DNA from: Sphagnum compactum
Taxonomy: Eukaryota; Bryophyta; Sphagnopsida; Sphagnales
Reading direction: 5' to 3'
Assembly (NCBI GenBank): GCA_965153455.1
Contig: OZ234497.1
Location: 9,176,001-9,240,000, forward strand
Length of the DNA: 64,000 nucleotides
Shown here piece after piece: positions 53,226 to 64,000 of the stretch (positions within the stretch are counted from its first letter, which is position 1; every line of letters starts with the position of its first letter). The notes beneath the pieces were generated by a model. The model was given only the letters and a program-made list of their open reading frames with translations, was not told the DNA's origin and did no database searches. Both the position numbers and the translations under genes were made by a program.

Positions 53226-56200
53226 ATGGGTGATATGTTCACGGTGAGCAAGGAGAGAGGCGATGAGGAAGCGCAAGAAGAAGACGAAGAAGAAGAAGAA
53301 GAAGAAGAGGATGAGGAGGAGGAGGAGGAGGGAGAAGAGAACGATGGGGGAGACGAGGACGGCGATGATGATGATGATGGAGAGCGGAGGCCGATGGGGG
53401 GGTTTATGTTCGGGAATGTGGATGATGCCGGAGACCTTGACGAAGAATATTTTGATCAGGTGCACTTCCTGCTTCCCGGCCTGTGAGTCTAGACACTGAT
53501 GAATTATAACTCAGCAGACGACGAGAATGTGGGATTCGTTAGAAGGGCAAATTGGGTTTTGGGATTAGAAGATTGCCACACAATTAGTCACAGTCTGCAA
53601 ATTTTAGCTTCCGTAGGAGCTCGAGCTTCCAATCCTCCTCCCCCCATTTGCTTATTAGAGAATCGATTATACCCTTCCATTTGACACTGCCAGGGTTGCT
53701 GCTGCACATTCTCAGAAATATGTCGCTGGCTGGCTGAAACATATGGCTATAATTCTTCTGAGTTTTAATGCTCCACTTACTGAAATTCTCTGGAATTCGA
53801 AGGTTCCTTTGGACCTACCTAAACTGGTCAAGATTTCAGAGTCTCGGATTTTCAGGAGAGCTTTCGTAACTTGAACGGACATTACTTGATGCAATTGTGT
53901 GGGTTATGAACTTTTTTGAGGAAAAGGCCTGGTTGAGAAAATAAAAGGTCCCTGATCACATTTAGGGTTTTGGTAATGGGACTTGGCACTAATCTCTAGA
54001 ACCATTCTTTAAGGTCCCTGATCGCATTTACCCTCCATTTAGGGTTTTGGTCATGGGACTTGGTACAAATCTCTTTAAGATCCTGATCACATTTGCCCTC
54101 CTTTTAGGGTTTTAGTAATGAGTCGTGGTAAGAATCTCACTGGAACCATTCCTTTTTAAGCTGCTATCCCACCAACCTTTTGGGTTGTGTGATGTTTGTG
54201 TGCAAGCAAATAATCTTCAACATTGTCATCACCCACATGGATTCATTCCTCCAGCTGTTGCCATTACATGAAGTGAATACTTGGAGACAAAGCCAAAAAT
54301 CCCTGAGCAAGGGCGACTGCAATTTAGAGTTAGAATTTCGTGGAAGCAAGAGTATATCCCTAGGATTCTGATGTTTTTGGTTCTTGGAAGGTAATGCTGT
54401 TTGCAAGTTCAACTTTGGATCAGATTGGGTTTGCTTAGCTTCCTCAATCAAGAGCAAAGAAATTTCATGGAAAACAAAGGGATTTTTTTGTTGGCTACTT
54501 ATAGTCTTTGTTCTTGGGAAGGTGATGATGGTACATGGTTTCCAATGTCACTTTTGGAGCTTAGCTTCCTCACAGGTGGAATCCGTTGGGATTATTACCA
54601 GGATGCGAAGGAGCATTTGTCAGCTTTGGTGCACCAGTTGGGCCCATCTTTGGTGGATATCGAAGTCTGTAATTCTTTCTTTGCTTACCCAAAAATGTCT
54701 ACCCTGTTTGTGAATAGTTGTTTACACTGGTTGCATTTCATTGTTTTCTTCTCTTCAGCTTTAATGCGTGTTTCCTATTTTCTTCAGGTCACCACAGTTT
54801 TGATGACTAATTTCAACTGCAGAAACATTTGATGTTATCTTCAGATCTTTGTGTGGAAGTGTCAGTGCTGTATTCATTTATACATGGAATTGAAATCAGC
54901 ATTGGCATTGTTTTATTAGTCCTGTATTTTTGTTTGCAGCTATCTGGGAAACAGAAGAGACAGGGCATTGGGGTGAGCTCAACTGAAGAACAGGAAGGTC
55001 AGGGATGCCACATTATCCTATGATTGAGTGGAGTTGCTTCTCTATACATTTTATGAAGCTTGGAACATGTGTCCAGCTTGTGTGATGATGGAATTTCATC
55101 TCCTTGTAGTGCCAGTGTTGCTTGATTCTGGTAGGGTTTAGTGTTTGATGTTGGAAGTTGCATATTGGCAGTAGTTTTGACATTGGAACATGTTCAAACT
55201 TTTGTAGTGATGGGCAGGTTTTCTTATCGATTTATTTACAAGGATATGGCAGATGATAAGCAGAGGTGGGATCACAATGGATAGTTCAGCAGTAATTTAG
55301 CTAGAAATCTCTAATGCTGAGTTGGACTTTTGGTCATAGATTATCGCAGGAAAGCAGAGAATGCAGTGGATTATGAGGACATACAAGAGCAATATGAGGG
55401 ACCAGAGGTCCAACTTGGTCCTCAGGACATGCAGATCTATGCCCAGGCAGCCTTGGTGGGGCAACCTAAGCTGCCTGATGAAGATAATTATGATGATGAT
55501 GATGATGAGTTTGATTCAGCAGAGCAGCCTGCTGAAGCAGCCTCTTCTCTCGACACAGGTGATTGTGTGGCAAGAAACCCTGAAGCAACTCAAAATGCCC
55601 AGACTTTTGCCTCTGCATTTATTGAGAAATTGGGTGCTGTGCAAGTTTTGAGTGCTGACTTTTTGCAATTCTGGAACTTCTTAAGTCAGACCTTAGATTC
55701 TTGTTACATATCCTGTTCTACCTGCCAGCTGAATTCTGCAACTCTTGAGTTGGGAGGTTATTGGTAAACCTTTATGTGTCTGATGCCAAGAACTCCGTTG
55801 TCCTTAATCAGTCTCAAACAGAAGGCTGAAGTTGAGCCTTGATGGCCTGAAATCTAGGAACTGTGCTGCCTTAAGCTCTGGGTCTTTTGCTTTGGATAAA
55901 TAGCATTGCTGATTTTGTTTTGTTTCTGAAAATTGGCAGTGCAAGCTGCCTGTTTACACATGCCATTTTTGGGGATTGAAAGGAACCTCAACTATTTGAG
56001 TGGATGAACTATGCAAGTTCTGTCTTCCACTCATGCTGTGTGGTTCCTGATTCACTAATATGTGTTGGAGTTCCCATGTTTCAGATGATTTGGGAGTGGC
56101 AGCTGTGGTAGTGGATGAAGGACATAGAGCTGGTCCTACAGCTTCTGATGAAGAGGTTGATGAGAAGGAGGACGTGGAGGGAGTTGAACTGTCAAAGGTG

Positions 56201-59200
56201 AGTTTTGTGTCTGCACATGGGAACAGATGTTGTGCCATGGTCCTCACGATACACTGCATTGTGCACTTTGATGAGGACTTAGTTGTTCTTAGATGTGCTG
56301 GACTCTGATCTGTAGGAGGTGGTGCCATCGCCGAAAGCTTTGGAAAGTGAGGCAAGGATTGAGCTTCCTGTGCTCTGTGAGGAAGATGGGAAGACTGTTC
56401 TCCGGTTTTCTGAGCTTTTTGGAGTGCAGGAGCCTTACTGGGTGGTAGGACATCGAAGGGGGCGCCAAAAACGAGAACCCATAAAAGGTCAGCTTTTTAA
56501 TCTGGAAAGCTTGTATGGTTATCTGTATTTCAAATGTTGGGAGAAAACATTTGATTGTTCATGTATCAGGTCTCATCAAATACTGCTACAAGAAGTATAT
56601 TACTTCAATCTTTTAGTGGTCCTTTTCAGCAGGTCCAAGTTCATGCTGAACTCTCATATTAAGCTTGAGGTGTTAGATATGTAATAAGCACATAGGACCA
56701 GCTTTTTTGTTTCACCTCTGGAATTCCGGTTGTGGTTTGAAGAGTCTAGAAACTATGTCAGATAATGCCACTGGTCATTCTCTTGTCTTGAAATAAACTG
56801 TCTCTAAATCAGGAAGAATACACATCTATATGTGAGTGCAAAAACTTAGAACTGCACTATGTTGGGGATCTGAGGTCCATGATTACAAACAATTTTACTG
56901 GCAGAGTATGGGATATGTACCCTGGTTATTCTTTCAAGTTACAGACAGGTTGAATTTGTCTTTGGTGAAGGATGGATGGGTACAAAAGCTGATCATGTTT
57001 CTGTATTGAACAGAGAAACATGAGAGAGTTGAGGTTGATGAAGATGGTCTCGAAGAAGATGAAGAAACAGCTTTCAAAGTGGCCTCGCAACATCCTGGCG
57101 GAGTCTGGAATAATGTAAGATCAGAAACTCAAGAGATTGGAGGGGATAGTATTGCAACTGAGCAAGATGGATGTGCACTTGAGGATGAGAGTGTTCCAAG
57201 GCCTCATGAGGACTGGTTGTTCAAGCACAAAAAGTCCCTTGTTGTTCCTGCAGAACCCATGAAAACGGAGATGGACTTGTGGGCAGCAGATATTGCTAAC
57301 TGGAAGAGACAGTTTCCGTCCTCAAATTTTGACCACCTTCACCAACAAGAATGGGAGACGAATATACTGTGGGGTCCAGTTGATGTGACTGAAACTTGCA
57401 GAATCTTTAATGATGGACAACACAAAAACAATTTGGCTCCACATAAGCAATTGGATTCTAAAAGTTCTAGCAAAAGAGTGCAAGAGAAAACCTCAGGCAA
57501 CACTGGACATGAAGTAATCAGCATAGCAGAAATGGATGTGAATATGCAGTTGGATTCTCATTGGCTTCGACCATTTTCTGTTGAATGTATAGGCCAGCCC
57601 ACTGTTAGTGGGGCAGAACATATTGAATTGCAAAGGAAATCTCGGCACCCACAAATGCTTAGGCTAGAATCCCAGTGTTTTGCAAGTAATGAAGAATATC
57701 CGGAAGGTACTGACATTTTAAGTCACATAGGCAGCCTGACACTTGAGGCGAAGGAAAAGAATGCTGAGCTGGCAGCAGGAGATTGGTTTGACCATGTATT
57801 GTGGGGCAATGGGAAATACTATCCATCATCATCCCCATGGAGGCCAAAAGTGATTTTTGACTTAACAGACCGACAAATGGTGTTCGAGATTTCTGACACA
57901 AAGGAAGGGCATGCACTTCGATTGCATGCTGCTGCAGTTGTTCTTGCACCACCAGAGAAAGAGTCTTCTTTGGAAGGGGGTGATGTTTCAAATAATGCAG
58001 CTGTGTCAAGCACACGCTTCAATATCTCCAATGATAAGTTCTACACAAACAAGAAAACACATCAACAACAAAAGTCAAATGCCAAAAAGCGGGCGGTGCA
58101 TGGCATCAAAGTTATGCATTCACTACCTGCCATTAAACTACAAACTATGAAGCCCAAATTATCAAAGTAAGCTCTCCTCTTATGTTGCTCCTCTTATGTC
58201 CATGGCTCTTGTCTCATTATATTTGTTTTGTGCCTTTTTTCGTTTTCTTTGTAATTCTCCCTGATGACTAGGGAATTTTTTCCCATGAGATATTGATGTT
58301 GAATGTCACTCACTGAACATATGTGTGACTTTTGTGATTGATCAAGCTGCTCCTCAGTGTGTCTCTTTTCTTTTTTGTGCAGTGATATGTTGCCGGATCT
58401 CAAATCTCTATTTATTGGTCATCTATAAACTCTATTCAAGGTGACTTCAATTATAAGAATCAAGAAGTTTGTGAAGATAATAAATATTGACATTTGAAGT
58501 TGATGTGGGTGCAGTAAGGATTTAGCCAATTTCCATCGACCAAAGGCAATATGGTATCCACACCACAATGAGGTGGCAGCCAAGGAGCAAGGCAGGCTTG
58601 CTGCCAAGGGTCCCATGAACATTATACTGAAGACCCTGGGAGGGAAGGGCAGCAAGCTTCATGTTGATGCTTCTGAAACCCTGCAGATCCTGAAGGTCAA
58701 GGTAGCAAAGAAGCTAGGAGGTAATCCCTGTTCGAACGAAAATTGTGGAACTATTCATGTCCATATTGTACTAGTTACTGTGCACACTGAGAGAGTGGTT
58801 GCTCAGTAATCCAGTATATATAACCCTGTGCCCTTCCTCCTCTTGTCTGCTTTCCACAGATTTGAAAGCCTCAGAAAAGACAAAGGTTTTTTATTCTGGG
58901 AAGGAGTTGGTAGAAGGGTGCACATTTTCACAGCAGCAAGTGCCACCAAACTCAGTTCTGCATTTAGTACGCACAAAGGTGCATCCATGGCCCAAGGCCC
59001 AACGCTTACCAGGTGAACATAAGCCCATCCGTCCCCCTGGGGCTTTCAAGAAGAAGTCAGAGCTGTCGGTGAAAGATGGCCATGTTGCTCTTATGGAGTA
59101 CGCTCTCTCTGCACTGTCGCCTTTGTCATAATCTTGTAGTTGTCTAAATGATTTCATTAGTATTGTCTGGTTTCAAAGATTTTACCAGAGTCTCCAGGTC

Positions 59201-62200
59201 AGTTCCAGGTTTCCAAGCTGTCCAGAGTTTCTATATGTACTTGTAACAGCTGCATAGTTTTTCTACACCACGTGGTGCAGGTACTGTGAGGAGAGACCAC
59301 TTTTACTGGGAAATGTAGGCATGGGTGCACGTCTATCAACATATTATCGGAAGCTGTTGCCCACAGATGCAACAGCAGCTACACTGCGCAATGAGAGGGG
59401 CTCATGGGTAGGTGTCCCACTACCACTGGAACCAACAGAAGATTCCCCATTTCTTGGGGAAATTCGCCCAGGGGATACACAGTCAAGTTTAGAGACCAAC
59501 ATGTATCGAGCTCCTGTATTCGCCCACAAAGTTGCAACCACTGATTTCCTTCTTGTCCGCTCTGCTAAGGGAAAGCTCACTTTGCGGCGAATTGATAGTA
59601 TCCATGTTGTGGGCCAACAGGTCTCTACTTTTGTCTCTATCACGCTGTTATACAATAACAATTATGATAGGATTGGTAGGCACCATTTAGTCAGTTTATC
59701 CAGCTCTCATAAACCCCTCACTTGCTGTTTTTCACTTGTTCATACTGGAAGGATACAGTATCCTAATGGATGCAAAGTTAGATAGGGGATGATGAGGTGA
59801 CATGAATGCGTATTTAGATGATACACAGGACATGCAGTATGAGCATCCAATTGAGTGAGCATCCATTGTCATGTAAGAAGGTGTACAATACTTATTGACA
59901 TCAACATGGTTATTTATTAGATCATCATTTCTTGCTTTGTGGAATTTGAGTTTGCTCTTTTCTTGGTTGCATCTTCACTTGCATGTTGTCTGGACTTTAC
60001 ATTTGGTGCACAGAAGTGTTCTACCAACTGATGTGTACAGTGTTTTTTTTTTTTTTTGGGATAAAAAAACAGGAGCCACACATGGAAGTTTTGACTCCAA
60101 CATCAAAGATGGTGCAGAATTATATTGGCAACAGACTACTTACATACCTTTACCGGGAATTTCGTGTGAATGAGAAGCCTGGTTCATCTCCACCTCGCTT
60201 GCTTGCGGATGAGCTTTTGTCTCAGTTCCCATCACTGACAGAAGGCTTCATGCGCAAGCGCATTAAGCATTGTGCTGATCTTCAGGTCTGAAAGTCTCCA
60301 GCCTATTGGAAAATCCATCTTTTTTTTAAGTCTTCAAATGTCTGGGAGGTCATTTCAAAAATGGCGATTCTGCATCCAGTGGCGGGGTTTTTTTTTGGCA
60401 GTCTGGGTTACACTGTAGTTCGCAGCACTGAGTATGGAGATTTCTCAATTCTCATGAGAGTTCTTTTTATCACTGAGAGTGTGATTTCATTTTGCTGCTA
60501 GAGGGTGAATGGGGAGATGTGTTGGGTGATGAGGCCCAATTTTCGGATTCCCTCTGAAGAAGAACTACGACGCATGGTCACACCTGAAAATGTGAGTTTC
60601 TCTTCTTCTCCATGTCTGCATCTTTCTATCTCTTCATCCCATAATTACTACTATCTGTTTTGCCATAACTACCAGCATAACAGCTACCACCCTGTTTCCC
60701 TTCATCTCATCCATCTTCATCATGTGTGCAGAGTCATGCATTCAGGATGTTCATCTTCACTGCCACTTGTTCAGTTTCAGCTCCAATTGGTTCTGGGTGG
60801 AGGATCTTTTAGCACTGACTATCCTAGTTGAACTTGTAAAAATGTCCACTGGGCATTGAAGAGCCATCTAGGGCACAATCTTTCTTCCCCAAGTTCACAA
60901 TTTACAGAAAAAGGAATGGAACTGTAAGAGGTTAATATGGGTGGTTGTGTGAGGGGCGTTTCTGTCGCATGACTCTACTATATCATAGCTACAGTTTTAA
61001 CTTATCTTGAAATAGGGATTATTAGGGGGACAAGGACAGAATTTTCTCTGACTTTGTCTGCAACGATTGCAGGTGTGTACATATGAGAGCATGCAAGCAG
61101 GGCTGCATCATCTCAAACGCATGGGGGTCCAGAAGTTGACACAGCCAACAGGATTGAGTGCTGCCATGAACCAGCTTCCTGATGAAGCAATTGCATTGGC
61201 AGCTGCCTCACACATTGAACGGGAGCTGCAAATTACTCCATGGAATTTGAGCTCCAACTTTGTCTCTGCTACCATGCAGGTCAGGGAACCTTGCTTTCAC
61301 TTGAAACCATTGTATTTTACTGATACTTTTGCCTCCTGGTAGAGGGACAAGTGTGATTTAGTTCTCTGTCTCCAAAATTCACAAAATGCTTTCTAGAGCA
61401 ATAATGTCGAAGAGTAACTATCTGGACAGTGACAAGTTGTGCAGCCAAATGAGTTCATATTTTCTATGGAAGCCATTTCATTTAAGTTGCTCCACCAAAC
61501 CTATATTTGCAAAGGTGTACATGACTGGTCCTGTGTGATCAGCAGACTGATTGAGATAACACTACTTTATTTCAGGGTAGAGGGAGTCTGGAGCGTCTAG
61601 AGATAGTGGGACCAGGTGACCCATCAGGCCGAGGTCTAGGCTTCAGCTATCTCCGTGTGGCTACAAGGCCAACAAATGCAGGGGCCTTAGTCGAGAAAAA
61701 AGCAGCAGCTGCTCGAGGTGGGGGAGCTGTCACAGGCACTGATGCTGATCTTCGCCGCCTCAGCATGGAGGCTGCACGGGAGGTGTGAATTGTTCTCCCT
61801 GAATGAAATGTCTAACGAAGTCTTTTCTTTTCTGGTGAATGGGTAAATGCTCAGATACTGTAAAACTTCAAACAATACATTCTGGCATTGATAAGATGAT
61901 GAGCCTCTGCAGGTGCTTCTGAAGTTTAAAGTCTCAGAAGAAGAAATTGAGAAAATGACACGATGGCACCGAATTGCACTGGTGCGCAAACTGTCAAGTG
62001 AGCAAGCAGCATCTGGTGTTAGACTTGGAGTGGCAGCACTGAATAAGTTTGCTCGGGGACAACGAATGTCGTTTCTTCAGCTCCAGCAACAGACCCGTGA
62101 AAAGTGCCAGGACATTTGGGACAAGCAGGTCCAAAGCCTTTCACTGCCAGAGGGTGACAACACTGACAGTGATGGTGAGGCCAATGGAGACCTTGATTCT

Positions 62201-63736
62201 TTTGCTGGGGATTTGGAGAACCTTTTAGAGGCAGAGGAGGGTGATGAGGGTGGTGGCAAGAAGGGGAGGAGGGAAGGCATTCGTGGCCTTGGTGCCCGCC
62301 GCCGCCTTTTGCAAGCCCAACTAGAAGAGGACATTGAGGATGAGGAAGCAGAAGCTGCAGAGCTTCGTCGGATGCTCATGGAAGGTTAGTCATGGGTTTA
62401 TTGGCAAACGTTGAGTCTGTTGGACATAGCCTTCTCAAAATGTTCCAGGTGAAAACCAGTCACTTCTTGAGCTCAAGTTGGACTGGTGCTCTCTTCATCT
62501 GCCTGCAATGTAGCCATAACTTCACAGCTGTAGGAATGTAGATTGAATTCAGAGCATTGTTGTGCACTTTGCAGATGATGAAGCAGAAGAGGAACAAAGG
62601 AACAAGATGGGTGGCACTTCTAGCAAAGGGAATGAATCTCTCAGTAAAGATTTACCTGGGGATGAAGGTGAGGATGAACCTCTCTCTTTTTCTTGCCCAA
62701 CAGGGTTTCTACATATTGTACTTTGGCAGCCCCTTGCATTGGGTTAGCTTCAAGTGACAGAAGGGATTGGGAGCTTCAATATTTCAGTAGAGTTATAAAA
62801 TGTTGAATCTAAGTGTTGGTCAATCTATCCTTGTTTCTATTGTTGGATTTGTCAAGTTACATGCATTGAACACTGGACATACGCAGTGGCTCTTAAGAAT
62901 GTTTATCGTACTTTGCTAATCTCATACCAATAAAAATGGGTCCTGGTTGTATAGCTGGACAACCCCTTGGAGGTAAAAAGAAACGACGAATATTGAAGCG
63001 CATCATACGCACACGCAAGCCAGATGGAACTTACACTTCCAAGGAAATCATCATCACTGACCCAAAAGAGGCAAGGCTTCTTCTTAATTCCTCATGTAAT
63101 GTTTCCACTCCTTAGTGTTCTGTTTTGTTATTTTGAACTTCTGAAGAATAAAGGCCTACCCACCCTCCGAAGTTTCTCTTAAAGAGGAGCAGAGGCTTGG
63201 TGAATAAAGAGAAAATTTCTGTTTGGAATTTCAGTGTTTTGAGTTCTCCGAATAATTTTTTCTATGGAGTCTTGGAAGTGGGTGGGGAAGCTTTTCAAGC
63301 TGACTTTTTGTCTCCAGCTGTCTTGTCCCATTTGTCTGCCATGAATCTGCTCTTTCTTCCATATGTGTCTGCCCTTTTGTTTTTTGTTGTTTCCCTCTGT
63401 GTTCACCTTCTGTGGTGTATGGTTCTAGCCAGTCTGATGGCTGAGTCTTACCATTGCTTCAAGACTTGCAACAGAATCTTTTCTGGTAAATCCTGTCTTG
63501 AAAGTAACTAAGACTTGAAGCAGTCTCTGCTCTTTTCTTGCAAATCTAACGTCTTCTAACTCATGGTCTGTCTGTAGGTTGCTAGCTATCTTGCAAAGAA
63601 GAATGCAGCAAAGATGGCAGGTCAAAAGGGAGTGGATAAGGAAGGGTCAGCCAAAAAGGGGAGCAGAAAGCCTTCCTTGAATGCTTCCAAGAAGGCCGAA
63701 AAGGGTGCACCCCTTAAAGACACCAAGTCTTCCAAG
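53226..63736 (+). CDS. TAF1: TAF1, largest subunit of TFIID (5' part; gene runs off the window)
   Basis: It is the scaffold of TFIID in RNA polymerase II initiation; nuclear. Exons: 53226-53459, 54602-54664, 54940-54997, 55340-55558, 56085-56197, 56316-56487, 57014-58166, 58515-58720, 58860-59097, 59281-59620, 60073-60285, 60502-60591, 61073-61279, 61576-61782, 61913-62384, 62575-62667, 62955-63070, 63578-63736, about 1451 residues so far. The N-terminus is highly acidic, then GFMFGNVDDAGDLDEEY (TBP-binding region), AVDYEDIQEQYEGPEVQ and LRFSELFGVQEP. A plant-type ubiquitin-like domain spans about 704-781. The conserved DUF3591 core includes FLGEIRPGDTQSS, ETNMYRAP, IALAAASHIERELQITPWN, GLGFSYLRVA and RMSFLQLQQQ. 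Intron 17 uses a GC donor (GAG then GCAAGG at 63071). The zinc knuckle and bromodomain expected downstream are outside the window. Confidence 0.95.
53946..54150 (+). repeat. Three-copy tandem repeat in TAF1 intron 1
   Basis: Three units of about 65-80 bp share AAGGTCCCTGATC(A/G)CATTT, TTTAGGGTTTTGGT(A/C)ATG and GGACTTGG(C/T)AC-AATCTCT. It is non-coding. The embedded TTTAGGGTTT is telomere-like but is part of the larger unit. Confidence 0.8.
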
Positions 63737-64000
63737 GTACAAATCCAGCTGTGACCTTGGTATATTACTGAGCTAATTTGTAGCTTTGTGGACAGTAATT
63801 TGGGTCACGATGTAGGTCATGCCATGGCCCTTGATTGTGGCTGTGCAATGAACCACATAATGTGTTTAAACTCAAATGAAAATTATATGGAGGTTTTAAC
63901 ATACAATACTGAACACGTCAAGGGGTTTAGCTCTGCGGAGGACTCATCTGGATTTTTAAAAATCTCTTTGAATAGTTTTCAAGCTAACAGCACAAGGAGC

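Noticed and set aside
53190-53465. 91-codon minus-strand frame over TAF1 exon 1
   Set aside because: It is the antisense shadow of the acidic repeat that starts TAF1.

Overview
This is a nuclear window from a plant of the green lineage (streptophyte). The evidence is GT-AG spliced genes, a TAF1 with the plant-type ubiquitin-like domain, a plant-type Golgi GH47 mannosidase, and interstitial TTTAGGG telomere-type repeats. Long AT-rich spacers, many simple repeats and small inverted-repeat elements surround the genes. Low-GC spacers and old repeats would fit a non-flowering plant, but the sequence alone does not fix the taxon. Every gene I can support is on the + strand. All exon models were joined by eye from splice signals, reading phase and family motifs. 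No RNA data or alignments were available.

Layout. 1-9.9 kb: gene-poor. It holds a remarkable array of about 17 self-complementary ~56-bp units (1.39-2.37 kb), a decayed coding cluster (2.6-3.9 kb) and tandem motifs (4.2-4.9 kb). 9.95-11.25 kb: a tandemly duplicated promoter-proximal unit split by two MITE-like elements. 11.57-20.01 kb: a class I alpha-1,2-mannosidase (MNS type, 14 exons) whose 2.65-kb intron holds a broken GIY-YIG-like coding remnant. 21.2-22.3 kb: promoter and leader with duplicated GC-rich blocks and a perfect G-quadruplex motif. 22.33-28.09 kb: ARMC8, the Gid5-like armadillo subunit of the CTLH/GID ubiquitin ligase. 28.1-33.5 kb: AT-rich spacer. 33.54-44.45 kb: a cryptic gene in very AT-rich DNA that reads in one frame through 14 small exons as a complete MyTH4-FERM module with no motor domain. 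45.45-46.44 kb: an isolated GC-rich island with a TATA box and three ~132-bp repeats. 46.4-52.5 kb: very AT-rich spacer. 53.23 kb to the right edge: TAF1, the largest TFIID subunit, cut by the window end.

The three conventional genes are housekeeping functions: N-glycan trimming in the Golgi, regulated protein degradation, and transcription initiation. They are not an operon and show no obvious joint pathway. The most unusual item is the motorless MyTH4-FERM gene. In plants I know this domain pair only from the kinesin KCBP, where a motor follows it. Here the reading frame stops immediately after the FERM F3 lobe.
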